NCBI RefSeq assembly: GCF_016786325.1
Contig: NZ_JADWYU010000153.1
Coordinates: 1-41,972, forward strand
From: Frankia nepalensis
GTDB lineage: Bacteria; Actinomycetota; Actinomycetes; Frankiales; Frankiaceae
Reading direction: 5' to 3'
DNA: 41,972 nucleotides
The notes under the pieces: generated by a model
What the model was told of the DNA's origin: nothing
Seen by the model: only the letters and a program-made list of their open reading frames with translations
Databases searched by the model: none
Made by a program: the position numbers and the translations under genes
In this document: positions 1 to 8,196 of the stretch, piece by piece
How positions within the stretch are numbered: the stretch's first letter is position 1
How the letters are laid out: each line of letters starts with the position of its first letter

Positions 1-107
1 CAGCAGGTGGGTCTTGACGGTGGCCTCGCCGATGAACAGCTCGCGGGCGATCTCGGCGTTGGTCCCGCCGCGGGCGAGCGCCGCGGGCAACGCGGTGTCG
101 CGGGGGG
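1..107 (-). pseudogene. Truncated LuxR/NarL-type DNA-binding domain (fragment, runs off the left edge)
   Basis: Read on the minus strand, this stretch encodes ALARGGTNAEIARELFIGEA followed by TVKTHLL, the helix-turn-helix core of LuxR/NarL-family regulators (canonical pattern ARG.TN.EIA..L.....TVKTHL). The residues just upstream (PRDTALPA) still align in length with the canonical PRExEVLxL segment but are already poor. Everything before that, meaning the receiver or sensor domain that should lie to the right, is missing, because at about 105-118 the sequence turns into an alpha/beta hydrolase on the other strand. The C-terminus lies outside the window. Most likely this is the surviving 3' end of a regulator that was once divergent from the hydrolase. 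Misassembly is the main alternative. Confidence 0.6.
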
Positions 108-120
108 GGCGCGCGCCCCC
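105..120. repeat. Perfect 16-bp GC palindrome at a gene-fragment junction
   Basis: GGGGGCGCGCGCCCCC is its own reverse complement and sits within an 8-G run. It lies exactly where homology to a minus-strand LuxR domain ends and homology to a plus-strand hydrolase begins. It could be a deletion endpoint or a spot where sequencing or assembly failed. Confidence 0.7.
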
Positions 121-753
121 ACGGCCGTGACGATGGACTACCCGACCGACCCGGCCGCCGGGCTCGACCGGTATGCCGACGCCGCCGTCGACGCGATCGA
201 GGCGGGTGGCGGCGAGGGGCCGCTGGTCGTCGTCGCGCAGTCGCTCGGCGGGTTCATCGCGCCGCTGGTCTGCGCGCGGGTCGACGTCGACCTGCTGGTC
301 CTGCTGAACGCGATGGTGCCGCGCCCCGGCGAGTCGGCGCAGGCGTGGTGGGACAACGTCGGCCACGAGGCGGCCCGCGCCGCCGACGCCGCCCGGGCCG
401 GCAGGACACCGGACGCCGACTTCGACGCGCGCGTCGAGTTCTTCCACGACGTGCCCGCGCGGATCGTCGAGGAGGCGTTCGCGGGTCCGCCCCCGCACGG
501 CCCGTCGGAGACCATGTTCGTCGAGCCCTGGCCCCTGCCCGCCTGGCCGGCGGTGCCGACCCGTTTCCTGCAGGGCCGCGACGACCGGTTCTTCCCGTTG
601 GCGTTCCAGCGCCGCGTCGTCGCCGAGCGCCTTGGCCCCACCGTCCCGTTCGACGAGCTCCCCGGCGGCCACCTGACCGCGCTGAGCCAACCCGCCGCCC
701 TCGCCGCCCGTCTCGACACCTACCAGCGTGAGCTCGCCCTCGCCCGTCGCTGA
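118..753 (+). pseudogene. Alpha/beta hydrolase lacking its N-terminus
   Basis: The sequence matches the single-domain alpha/beta hydrolase family with a nucleophile elbow AQSLGG (Ser in a G/A-x-S-x-G context). It continues with APLVCARVDVDLLVLLNAMV, the late strand with the Asp region (LQGRDDRFFP) and a C-terminal GGHLTALSQP carrying the catalytic His. Family members begin with a strand and oxyanion loop of the type YVLVPGAxxGxWxW about 35-40 residues before the TAVTMDYP segment. That part is absent, and the codons upstream belong to an inverted LuxR fragment. An ATG at 133 could still start translation, but the product would lack the first strand and oxyanion loop and is unlikely to fold as an active hydrolase. 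I call it a truncated gene; an assembly error could equally explain it. Confidence 0.6.
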
Positions 754-932
754 GTCGGCTCCGGACCTGGCGGTCCCGTCCGTGGTCTCACGCGGGCAGG
801 ACCGCCGGGTCGGGCGGCCGCGAGCCCGGCGCGCCAGGCTTCCCTCCAGATCATCGGCGCTGTCCGTTATCGGTTGGGTTGCCCTGTTGTAGCGTGGCCG
901 TGATGACCCGATCACCGGCAGGGAGCCGTCCG

Positions 933-2492
933 ATGATCGACGGGTACAGCTCGTTCGAGCCGATCGGGCACGGCGGCTTCAGCACCGTCTATCTCGCCTA
1001 CGAACCGGACCTCGACCGGCACGTGGCGATCAAGGTTCTGCACGCGGACCTGCGCGACGGCGACACCCAGCGGCGGTTCGACCGCGAGCGCCGCGCGACC
1101 GGGCGGCTCACCGGGCACCCGCACATCATCACGGTCTACCGGACGGGCGCGACCTGGGACAACCGGCCCTTCCTCGCCATGGAGCGCATCGAGGGCGGCT
1201 CGCTGCGCGACCGGATCAAGGCAGAAGGACCGCTGCCGGTCGCCACGGCCGTCGGCCTGATGCTTCCGGTGGCCGACGCGCTCGCGACCGCCCACAGGGC
1301 GGGTGTGCTGCACCGCGACCTGAAACCGGCCAACATCCTGCTGCGCGGCCCGCACGACCCCGTCCTGTCCGACTTCGGGATCGCGAGCGTGTTCGACGGG
1401 ACCGACCAGGCGACCACGACGGCGGCGTGCACTCCCCGCTACGCCGCCCCCGAGGTGCTCTCCGGCGAGACGCACGGCCCGGCCTCCGACATGTTCTCGT
1501 TCGGCGCCACCCTGTACAACCTGCTCACCGCGACCACGCCGTTCGCGGGTGAGGTACCGGTCCAGCTCCTGCTCCGGATCCTCGCCGACGATCGCCTCCC
1601 GATCGGCCGGCCGGACGTCCCGCCCGACCTGGACGCGCTCATCCAGGACCTGCTCGCCGCCGACCCCGACCGCCGCCCCGGCTGGGCCGAGATCACCGAC
1701 CGGCTGACCGCCCTGGCGCCGGGGAGGGCCGCGGGCCCGGCGCGACCATCGCCGACGCCGCCTTCCTCGACTCGACCCTCCCCCATGCCGCCCTCCCCCG
1801 CGCGGCCCTCCTCGACGCCGCTCTCCCCGACGCTGCTCTCCCCGGCATCGCCCGCTTCGGCGCCGCCCTCTTCGACGCCGCGGCCGCCGTCGTCGCCCGA
1901 ACCCGCGCGGGCTCGGCCCCGGCGCGCCCGTCTTCTCCTGGCGCTGTCGCTCACCGCGCTGCTGGCGCTCGCCGCCGCGGCGCTCGCGCTGTTCCCGCTC
2001 GGCGGGGACGACGACGAGCCCACCGACGCCGGACCGGACGCCGACGCGACGCGGATCTCCCCGACCCCGCCGAGTTCGTCGGCCTCGCCCACGGCGGGTG
2101 GGTCCTGCCGGCAGGAGGCCACCGCCACCCGGGACTACCGGGGCCGGCTGTGGTCCACCCACTATGTCTGCGAGATCCGAACCGGCTCCTCCGTCTACGC
2201 CAACGTCGCCGCCGCCGACGACCAGCCGCTCGACGACTCCGGCTACATGTTCGCCGCCGACCAGATCTGGGTGATCTGCCAGCTCGAGGGCCGCGGCAAC
2301 ACCCCCGGCACCACCCCCGGCGAGGGCACCTCGGCCGTCACCGGCTGGTGGCTCTACACCCAGGGCGACAGGGCCCTCCCCAACACCCACGACTACACCC
2401 ACGGCTGGGGCTACCTTCCCGCGACTGCCGTCGCGCGGGCCGGTCAGGACGGGTCGGTCCCCGGAATTCCCACATGCGACGACTACCCTTGA
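933..2492 (+). CDS. Membrane Ser/Thr protein kinase with SH3-like extracytoplasmic domain (copy 1)
   Basis: PknB-type (Hanks) kinase of 519 residues. The glycine loop is IGHGGFSTVY (11-20), with the VAIK lysine at 34, HRD at 127-129, DFG at 147-149 and APE at 172-174. Residues 265-330 are a Pro/Ser/Thr-rich juxtamembrane linker, 333-356 one transmembrane helix, and 390-515 an exported domain. That domain has paired cysteines (SCRQ, YVCE, VICQ, PTCDD) and an SH3-like pattern VYANV...QIWVICQL...WWLYT...GWGYLPATAV. The start at ATG 933 is chosen over upstream in-frame ATGs because it has GGGAG 9 nt upstream and matches the start of the tandem paralogue exactly. It probably phosphorylates cytoplasmic proteins in response to a cell-envelope signal; ligand and substrate are unknown. 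The neighbouring gene at 2650 is a duplicate. Confidence 0.93.
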   Translation: MIDGYSSFEPIGHGGFSTVYLAYEPDLDRHVAIKVLHADLRDGDTQRRFDRERRATGRLTGHPHIITVYRTGATWDNRPFLAMERIEGGSLRDRIKAEGPLPVATAVGLMLPVADALATAHRAGVLHRDLKPANILLRGPHDPVLSDFGIASVFDGTDQATTTAACTPRYAAPEVLSGETHGPASDMFSFGATLYNLLTATTPFAGEVPVQLLLRILADDRLPIGRPDVPPDLDALIQDLLAADPDRRPGWAEITDRLTALAPGRAAGPARPSPTPPSSTRPSPMPPSPARPSSTPLSPTLLSPASPASAPPSSTPRPPSSPEPARARPRRARLLLALSLTALLALAAAALALFPLGGDDDEPTDAGPDADATRISPTPPSSSASPTAGGSCRQEATATRDYRGRLWSTHYVCEIRTGSSVYANVAAADDQPLDDSGYMFAADQIWVICQLEGRGNTPGTTPGEGTSAVTGWWLYTQGDRALPNTHDYTHGWGYLPATAVARAGQDGSVPGIPTCDDYP

Positions 2493-2528
2493 TCTTTGAC
2501 CTCCCGGTCCCGTCAGAGACCCGCCTGA

Positions 2529-2559
2529 CGCCCGGCGGCACGGACATCGCCGCCGGGCG
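2529..2559. terminator. Hairpin between the two kinase genes
   Basis: An 11-bp perfect stem (CGCCCGGCGGC with GCCGCCGGGCG) has a 9-nt loop and lies 37 nt after the first kinase stop. There is no T-run, which is common for actinobacterial terminators. It suggests the second kinase can be transcribed separately. Confidence 0.5.
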
Positions 2560-2649
2560 CGGACACCTACTGGGCACCGCTGGGAATCGGGCCGGACGGC
2601 CCGAGGGAACATCGCCCGGCCTGAACCGCCACTGGCAGGAAGCCGCCCG

Positions 2650-4269
2650 ATGATCGACGGATACAGCGCGTTCGAGCCGGTCGGGCGCGGCGGATTCAGC
2701 ACCGTCTATCTCGCCTACCAGGAGATCTTCGACCGGTACGTGGCGGTCAAGGTGCTGCACGCCGACCTGCACGACGAGGACGCCCGGCGCCGGTTCATCC
2801 GCGAATGCCGCACCACCGGGCGGCTCACTGGCCATCCCCACGTCATCACGGTCTTCGACGCCGGCACCACCCAGGAGAACCGCCCCTACCTGGCCATGGA
2901 GTACTTCCCCGGTGGCTCGCTGCGCGACCGGATCATGAACGAGGGGCCGCTGCCCGTCGCCACGGCCGTCGGCCTGATGCTCGCGGTGGCCGACGCGCTC
3001 GCGACGGCGCACCGCGCCGGCATCCTGCACCGCGACCTGAAACCGGCCAACATTCTGCTGCGCGGCCCGGACGACCCCGTCCTGTCCGACTTCGGGATCG
3101 CCCGGCTGTTCGACGGCGCCGACCAGGCGACGACCGCCGCCGCGTTCACCCCCGCCTACGCGGCGCCCGAGGCGCTGTCCGGGGAGACACCCGGGCCGGC
3201 GACCGACGTCTTCGCCTTCGGCGTCACCCTCTACACCCTGCTCGCCGGGAGCACCCCGTTCCCCGGCCGGGCGCCCCTGCAGATCCTGCGGAGCATCGTC
3301 GCCGGCGACATCACCCCCCTCGGCCGGCCGGACGTCCCGCCCGACCTGGACGCGCTCATCCAGGACCTGCTCGCCGCCGACCCCGACCGCCGACCCGGCT
3401 GGACCGAGATCACCGACCGGCTGACCGCCCTGGCGCCCGCGCCGAACGCGCCGGCCGCGGTGGCGGCCCCGCCGGACACGACCACCGTCGTCCAGCCGGT
3501 GCCGCCGCTGCCCGCGCTGCCCGGGCCGACACCCCTGCCGACACCCCCACCGCCGCCCGGGCCCGCTCCGTCGCCGCCTCCCGGGCCCGCTCCCTCGCCG
3601 GTGCGCGGCTCGGCGCCGAGCCCCACCCGTACCCGGCGCGGCGGCGCGTTCGTCGGGGTCGCCGCCGGCGCCGTCGCGCTACTGGTCGCGCTCGGGGCGA
3701 TCGCGCTCGCGCTACGAGACCGGGACGACGGCTCGGGCGGGACGGCGGGCGCGGGAACCGTCACGATCGTGTCCGCGACGGGCCCCGGGCCGACCGCGAC
3801 GACCGCGACGACCGCGACGACCAGCCGTCGGCCGGAACCGGGACAGACGACGTCCGACGCCGCGCCCCCGCCGGTCTCGCCGCCCCCACCGGGCGCGTCC
3901 TGCCCGCGGCAGGCGACCGCGACCGAGGACTACCAGGGCCGGCGATGGCCCGCCCGCTACGTCTGCCGGACCTATGCCGACGCCCCCGTCTACGCCAACG
4001 TGGGCGCCGACGACAGCCGGCCGCTGGACGATTCCGGCTTCATGAAGACCGCCGACCAGGTATGGGTGATCTGCCAGCTCCAGGGCCGAGGCAACCCGGT
4101 CATCCGCGGCAACACGAACACCTGGTGGCTCTATACCAAGGGCGACGACACGCGGGCGAACGCCTTCGGCTACACCAAGGCCTGGGGTTACCTCCCGGCC
4201 ACGGCCGTCGCCCAGGGCGGCCAGAACGAGCCCATCCCCGGCGTCCCCGTCTGCGCCGCCTACCACTGA
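2650..4269 (+). CDS. Membrane Ser/Thr protein kinase with SH3-like extracytoplasmic domain (copy 2)
   Basis: This 539-residue tandem paralogue of the preceding kinase is nearly colinear with it up to residue 260. It has G-loop VGRGGFSTVY (11-20), Lys34, HRD 127-129 and DFG 147-149. The cytoplasmic linker (265-330) differs, being Pro-rich (PPPPGPAPSPP style) rather than Ser/Pro-rich. A transmembrane helix spans about 332-355. The C-terminal exported domain repeats the four-cysteine SH3-like pattern (CPRQ, YVCR, WVICQ, PVCAAY) and the GYLPATAV motif. The 5' leader immediately before the ATG (GGCAGGAAGCCGCCCG) also resembles that of copy 1, so the duplication included upstream DNA. All catalytic residues are intact in both copies, so both kinases are predicted active; divergence of linker and loops suggests different inputs. 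Confidence 0.93.
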   Translation: MIDGYSAFEPVGRGGFSTVYLAYQEIFDRYVAVKVLHADLHDEDARRRFIRECRTTGRLTGHPHVITVFDAGTTQENRPYLAMEYFPGGSLRDRIMNEGPLPVATAVGLMLAVADALATAHRAGILHRDLKPANILLRGPDDPVLSDFGIARLFDGADQATTAAAFTPAYAAPEALSGETPGPATDVFAFGVTLYTLLAGSTPFPGRAPLQILRSIVAGDITPLGRPDVPPDLDALIQDLLAADPDRRPGWTEITDRLTALAPAPNAPAAVAAPPDTTTVVQPVPPLPALPGPTPLPTPPPPPGPAPSPPPGPAPSPVRGSAPSPTRTRRGGAFVGVAAGAVALLVALGAIALALRDRDDGSGGTAGAGTVTIVSATGPGPTATTATTATTSRRPEPGQTTSDAAPPPVSPPPPGASCPRQATATEDYQGRRWPARYVCRTYADAPVYANVGADDSRPLDDSGFMKTADQVWVICQLQGRGNPVIRGNTNTWWLYTKGDDTRANAFGYTKAWGYLPATAVAQGGQNEPIPGVPVCAAYH

Positions 4270-4313
4270 TCTCGGCGCCAGCCCAGACGCCGTCGGCCAG
4301 CCACCGCTTTACC

Positions 4314-4329
4314 CCCGCCTCATGGCGGG
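4314..4329. terminator. Short hairpin between convergent genes
   Basis: CCCGCC-TCAT-GGCGGG is a 6-bp stem with a 4-nt loop, ending at the base before the stop codon of the convergent VOC gene. It could terminate transcription from both sides. Confidence 0.4.
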
Positions 4330-5112
4330 TCAACCGCGAAGCGGGACGTTCGGCTTGATGATCGAGAAGTGGGCGCCCAGAGGGTCGTTGACGACGGCGA
4401 AACGGCCCGGGGGGATGTCGGTGGGCGGCACCGGGACGGAGCCGCCCAGGCTGAGGATCTTCTCGGCGCAGGCGTCGGTGTCGTCGACGGCGAGATAGAC
4501 CATCCAGTGCGACGGGATCTCGGCCGGCCAGGCGTCGTTCATCCGCATGAGGCCGGCGACCAGCCGGCCGTCGAGGGACCACCGGGTGTAGGTCACGTCG
4601 TCACCCCATGACTGGGTGTCGGCCGCCCACCCGAAGACGTCCTGGTAGAAGGCGCGCGCGGCGGCGTCGTCCCGGGCGGCCAGCTCGTTCCAGCACATCG
4701 CGCCCGGCTCGTCGAGAAGCTCGACCCCGGAGTTGGCTCGGGGCTGCCAGAGCCCGATCGGCGCGCCTACGGGGTCGGTGAGGACGGCGAGCCGGCCGGC
4801 GTCGAGCACGTCCATCGGCTCGACGAGGGTCTTGCCGCCGGCGGCCCGCGCGCGGCGTACGGCCTCGTCGGCGTCGCTCACCCCGAGGTAGGTGGTCCAG
4901 ACGTTCGGCTGGCCGTAGAAGTCCGGGCCCGCGCCGGCCACGCGGCGCCCGCGCAGGGTGAACTCGGTGTGGCCACCCGCGGCCGGGTCCGGCGATCGGC
5001 GTGCCTCCCAGCCGAACAGCGCGCAGTAGAACGCGACGGTCGCGTCCAGGTCGGGGCTGGCGACGTCCATCCAGACGGGTGTGTTCGGGACGGCGGCGTT
5101 GATCTCGGCCAT
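4330..5112 (-). CDS. Two-domain VOC (glyoxalase/bleomycin-resistance fold) protein
   Basis: The product is 260 residues made of two vicinal-oxygen-chelate modules. Module 1 (about 10-125) begins TPVWMDVASPDLDATVAFY and contains the GGHTEF and WTTYLGVSDAD strands. Module 2 (about 137-258) begins CWNELAARDDAAARAFYQDV and ends HFSIIKPNVP. This is the layout of CFP30B-like glyoxalase-fold proteins common in actinobacteria, whose substrates are mostly unknown. Glyoxalase activity should not be assumed. The start at ATG 5112 has a good GAAGGAG Shine-Dalgarno 7 nt upstream and is preferred over a longer frame that begins near 5214 with low-complexity sequence. It is convergent with the kinase gene and codirectional with the TetR gene about 190 bp upstream. 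Confidence 0.88.
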   Translation of the reverse strand: MAEINAAVPNTPVWMDVASPDLDATVAFYCALFGWEARRSPDPAAGGHTEFTLRGRRVAGAGPDFYGQPNVWTTYLGVSDADEAVRRARAAGGKTLVEPMDVLDAGRLAVLTDPVGAPIGLWQPRANSGVELLDEPGAMCWNELAARDDAAARAFYQDVFGWAADTQSWGDDVTYTRWSLDGRLVAGLMRMNDAWPAEIPSHWMVYLAVDDTDACAEKILSLGGSVPVPPTDIPPGRFAVVNDPLGAHFSIIKPNVPLRG

Positions 5113-5302
5113 GGCGTGCTCCTTCGGACGGCGGGCCGCGACGCCGCCACCGTAGCGGCCGGCTGTGACAGACTCCGCCACGCCCGGCGCGTCCTCGGCC
5201 CGCCACGTCGTCATCCCGCCGCGTCGTCATCCCGCCGGCGACCCGGGCGGCCGGCCTGGAACCCGCGCCGGCCGGCGGCGGCCAGGATCCGGCCCCGCCG
5301 TC

Positions 5303-6082
5303 TCAGGTCCGCTCGTCGTCGCGCGGCCGCGGCGCCGATGGCTTCGCCGGGACGGATCCGCCGGGCTCCTCCGTGACCGTCGAGCCCCGGCCGGTCGTCG
5401 AGCGCGGGCCGGTCGTCGAGCCCGGGCCGGTCACGGCCCCGGAAGCCGCGCCGAGGCCGCCCAGGCAGAACGCCCACACGTGCTCGGCGATCGCCTCCGC
5501 CGGCTCGGTGGCCGGCGCGAAGGCGTGGTGGTGGTACATCGACAGGAGGAGCCCCGCGACGAGCGCGGCGTCGCGGTCCACGTCCGCCGGGGCGAGCAGG
5601 CCGGCCTCCCTGGCGGCCCGCAGCTCCCGGGCGACGAGGTCGGCGTAGGGCCGGGTCGCTCGCGCCATCTCCTCCGGGAACAGCTGGTGCAGGCGCCAGT
5701 GCTCGCTGGTGATGAACCTCGGGCCCGCGCCCGCGCGGTCCTGGCCGTCCAGTTCGGACAGCACCGCGACGACATGGCGGCGCAGTCGGGCGACGGGGTC
5801 GGGCAGGTCACGAGCCGCCTCGTCGTAGCGCGCGACCTGCTCGGTGACCATGTTCTCGATGACTGTGACCAGAAGCTGGTCCTTGCTGGGGAAGTGGCGG
5901 TAGAAGGTCTGCATCGCGATGCCGGCCTCCTTCACGAGCTCCTGGGTCGTGAAGGAGGCACCCTTGGTCGCGATCAGCCGCCTGGCGGCCTCGACGATGA
6001 TCCTCGTCTGCCGCGCGCCGCCCGTCCGCGACCGTCGCGCCAGTGACGGCTGGTCCACGGCGCGCTCCGCCCAGGAGGTCAC
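5303..6082 (-). CDS. TetR-family transcriptional regulator
   Basis: The product is 259 residues. A typical TetR N-terminal DNA-binding domain lies at about 25-75 (IIVEAARRLIATKGASFTTQ, then the recognition region IAMQTFYRHFPSKDQLL). An all-helical ligand-binding domain runs to about 215. The C-terminal 40 residues are low-complexity: the DNA at 5390-5440 carries short direct repeats (GGTCGTCGAGC-type units) giving a GPGSTTGPRSTTGRGSTV tail that looks like a slippage expansion. The GTG at 6082 is the upstream-most start and has no clear ribosome-binding site, so a later start is possible. No target gene is evident; the VOC gene lies downstream on the same strand. Confidence 0.88.
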   Translation of the reverse strand: MTSWAERAVDQPSLARRSRTGGARQTRIIVEAARRLIATKGASFTTQELVKEAGIAMQTFYRHFPSKDQLLVTVIENMVTEQVARYDEAARDLPDPVARLRRHVVAVLSELDGQDRAGAGPRFITSEHWRLHQLFPEEMARATRPYADLVARELRAAREAGLLAPADVDRDAALVAGLLLSMYHHHAFAPATEPAEAIAEHVWAFCLGGLGAASGAVTGPGSTTGPRSTTGRGSTVTEEPGGSVPAKPSAPRPRDDERT

Positions 6083-6511
6083 CGGCGCCCACGACGACGG
6101 CGCCGTGGCGGGACGGGGGTCGCCTCGCGGGCCGGCCGCGGCGGTGCTCCCGCCCCGTCGCGCGCACCCACCTCCACCGGTGTGTCTCCCCCGCGCATCG
6201 GACCGCCGACGCCGTACCCGCCGACAGCAGAAGGATCACAGCTGTAGAATGCCGCTCTCGCTACTGGGAGCACATAGTAGCGCCTCTTCGTAGAGCCCGA
6301 CTTCCGAACGTCACCTGATCGCGAAGAGTCGCGCGAACCCGGCGTAACGCCCCCAAGGACGCCAAGGTGGCGAGCGAAGCCGTCGGCCTCGGCGAGGTCG
6401 ACGGGATCCGTGCCGTCAGGATCGCCACTCGACGATCGGCCCCATGAGCGCCCCGGACGATCGCGCCCGCGTTCGCTCGCGCTCCGAGCGGCGCCGTCGG
6501 CGGCCTTCCCG
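6083..6511. other. Gene-poor stretch with one short inverted repeat
   Basis: No convincing gene is seen on either strand: the open frames here are Arg/Pro/Ala-rich and overlap one another. The local base composition drops around 6230-6300. GCTACT (6260-6265) and AGTAGC (6276-6281) form a 6-bp inverted repeat with a 10-nt spacer about 180 bp upstream of the TetR start. It could be an operator or promoter part, but this is weak. Confidence 0.35.
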
Positions 6512-6862
6512 TCAGCCGGCGCGCCGGCCGTGGCCGGACGGCGCGGCCGCGGGGCACGGACGGCCGCCGGAGACGCCGGCCTCGGACGGCTCGCCGGGGG
6601 CGGCCACCGAGCCGGCGGCCACCGAAGTCGCGGACTGGTCGCAACCGGGCAGGACCGCGAACTCGGCCCAGGCGATCAGTTCACAACGGGCGGACCAGAT
6701 CCGGCGACTTACTCTTGCCAGACGGTCATCAACCGTCAGCGGCAGGAGAACGGCCAGGCCAGCGGCCCATTGGTGAGCCCGACGATGCGCGGTGTCGAAG
6801 TCATCGAAGGCGCCCAGGGTCCGGCCCTGGGCGTCCCAGACGGCAAACGGGGAATCGTCCAT
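6512..6862 (-). CDS. Small hypothetical protein divergent from the XRE regulator
   Basis: This is a predicted 116-residue soluble protein starting MDDSPFAVWDAQGRTLGAFD, with a body rich in charged and aromatic residues (AHRRAHQWAAGLAVLLPLTV, RCELIAWAEFAVLPG) that does not look like random antisense translation. The last 30 residues are low-complexity. The ATG at 6862 has AGAGGG 9 nt upstream; an alternative ATG in frame is at 6973. I do not recognise a domain. Its divergent position next to an XRE/DUF397 pair is its main contextual clue. Overlapping plus-strand frames exist but look like shadows. Confidence 0.45.
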   Translation of the reverse strand: MDDSPFAVWDAQGRTLGAFDDFDTAHRRAHQWAAGLAVLLPLTVDDRLARVSRRIWSARCELIAWAEFAVLPGCDQSATSVAAGSVAAPGEPSEAGVSGGRPCPAAAPSGHGRRAG

Positions 6863-6972
6863 CCCGGCCCACCCTCTCTCCCGCGACACGCCGGCCGCGT
6901 AGATGGAGATGCCGTGCTCGACCGCTACCACCTGATTACGGCCCGCGTCAGAATCTACTCCGGGCACATGCA

Positions 6973-6999
6973 TACGCAAGTACGTACGCGCGATGCGTA
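6973..6999. promoter_or_regulatory. Candidate operator in the divergent region before the XRE gene
   Basis: TACGCA (6973-6978) and TGCGTA (6994-6999) form an inverted repeat. The palindrome GTACGTAC (6980-6987) lies between them. The site is about 95 bp before the XRE start. It may be where the XRE protein binds, but the assignment is by position only. Confidence 0.35.
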
Positions 7000-7094
7000 A
7001 CCGGGCATTCCCCATGGGGCGATCGTCAGCCCACCGAGCGACCTGGCAGACTGCGGCCGAACGAGCGATCACGATCTCGGCGAGAGGAGAGGCG

Positions 7095-7955
7095 ATGCCG
7101 AGCATCCCGGGACCGACCGTGCGGCGCCGCCGCCTCGGCGCCGAGCTGCGCCGCCTGCGCGAGGCGAGCGACCTCACCGTCGACCAGGCCGGTGAGCACA
7201 TCCATCGCTCTGGTCCGACCATCAGCCGCATGGAGGCGGGCCAGTTCCGGTTCGTGCCCCGCAACGTCGCCGAGCTGCTCGACCTCTACGGCCTCCAGGA
7301 CCCGGACCAGCGCCAGGCCTTGCTCGCGCTCGCGAAGGAGTCGCGCCGCCCCGCCTGGTGGCACTCCTACGGGGACGCCGTCCCCCGCTGGTTCCAGATC
7401 TACATCGGCCTGGAGGCCGAGGCTTCCGCGATCTCCACCTTCGAGGGCCTGCTGGTGCCCGGTCTCCTTCAGACCGCCGACTATGCTCGCGCCGTCATCC
7501 GCGCTGCCAGCCCGTCCCTGTCGGCCACCGAGGTCGATCGCGCGGTCGAGCTACGCCTCACCCGCCAACAGGTGCTCACCACCGTCCCACCGCTCGACTT
7601 CTGGGCGATCGTCGACGAGGGCGTGATCCACCGCCACGTGGGCGGCGCGGCCGTCATGCGCCGCCAGCTCGAGGCACTCCGCTCGTTATCCGAGCAGCCT
7701 GGGATCACTTTGCAGGTCGTACCGTACAGTGCCGGCGCGCACGCCGGCATGATCTCCAATTTCACCCTCATCGGGTTCGCTGACACCGGCGGAGCCCCGG
7801 AGACTGTCTATATAGAGGCCCCGACCGGCAGTCTCTACCTGGAAAAATCGACCGAAGTCCGCCGTTATGAGAGCTGGATGAACCAGCTCCGTGGTACTGC
7901 CCATAATCCCGACAATACCCGTTCACTGCTCGCAGCCATAGCCAAGGACATGTGA
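7095..7955 (+). CDS. XRE-family HTH regulator with DUF5753 domain
   Basis: The product is 286 residues. A Cro/CI-type helix-turn-helix lies at about 12-67 (RRLGAELRRLREASDLTVDQ, HRSGPTISRMEAGQ), followed by a DUF5753 domain at about 100-280 (ISTFEGLLVPGLLQTADYAR, GISTLYLEKSTE-like end region). Proteins of this architecture, such as Streptomyces WhiJ-like and Scr1-type regulators, pair with a small DUF397 partner encoded just downstream, and that is the case here (1-nt gap). ATG 7095 has GAGAGGAGAG immediately upstream and is preferred over the in-frame ATG at 6993. Known pairs influence development or growth and behave partly like toxin-antitoxin modules. Which role applies here is inference. 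Confidence 0.93.
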   Translation: MPSIPGPTVRRRRLGAELRRLREASDLTVDQAGEHIHRSGPTISRMEAGQFRFVPRNVAELLDLYGLQDPDQRQALLALAKESRRPAWWHSYGDAVPRWFQIYIGLEAEASAISTFEGLLVPGLLQTADYARAVIRAASPSLSATEVDRAVELRLTRQQVLTTVPPLDFWAIVDEGVIHRHVGGAAVMRRQLEALRSLSEQPGITLQVVPYSAGAHAGMISNFTLIGFADTGGAPETVYIEAPTGSLYLEKSTEVRRYESWMNQLRGTAHNPDNTRSLLAAIAKDM

Positions 7956-7956
7956 C

Positions 7957-8196
7957 ATGACCACGCACACGTATATCCCCGCTTTTCCGTTCTCCGCCCG
8001 CTTCACTCCCCTGACCTGGCGCAAGAGCAGCTATTCCGGCGGCACCGGGGGCAACTGCGTTGAAGTCGCCCCGCTGCCGGACGGCGGCCGCGCGGTGCGC
8101 GACTCCAAGAATCCCGCCGGACCCGTGCTGTACTTCACCCCGGCAGAATGGTCGGCCTTCCTGGCCGGCGTCCGCGACAACGAGTTCGACCTGTAA
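7957..8196 (+). CDS. DUF397 small partner protein
   Basis: This 79-residue protein carries the DUF397 hallmark: LTWRKSSYSGGTGGNCVEVA, then VRDSKNPAGPVLYFTPAEW and an AFLAGVRDNEFDL end. DUF397 proteins are the small partners of XRE-DUF5753 regulators, thought to bind or modulate them. The ATG follows the upstream stop codon by one nucleotide, so the two genes are translationally coupled. Confidence 0.93.
   Translation: MTTHTYIPAFPFSARFTPLTWRKSSYSGGTGGNCVEVAPLPDGGRAVRDSKNPAGPVLYFTPAEWSAFLAGVRDNEFDL

Noticed and set aside
1730-1930. Ser/Pro/Thr-coding repeats in the first kinase as a possible tandem-repeat locus
   Set aside because: Units are degenerate and irregular; this is a normal low-complexity juxtamembrane linker.
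912-2702. Minus-strand open frame opposite the first kinase
   Set aside because: Low complexity and antisense to all conserved kinase motifs.
6261-7000. Several overlapping plus- and minus-strand frames between the TetR and XRE genes
   Set aside because: Only the minus-strand protein starting at 6862 looks protein-like. The others are Arg/Pro-rich with no recognisable features.
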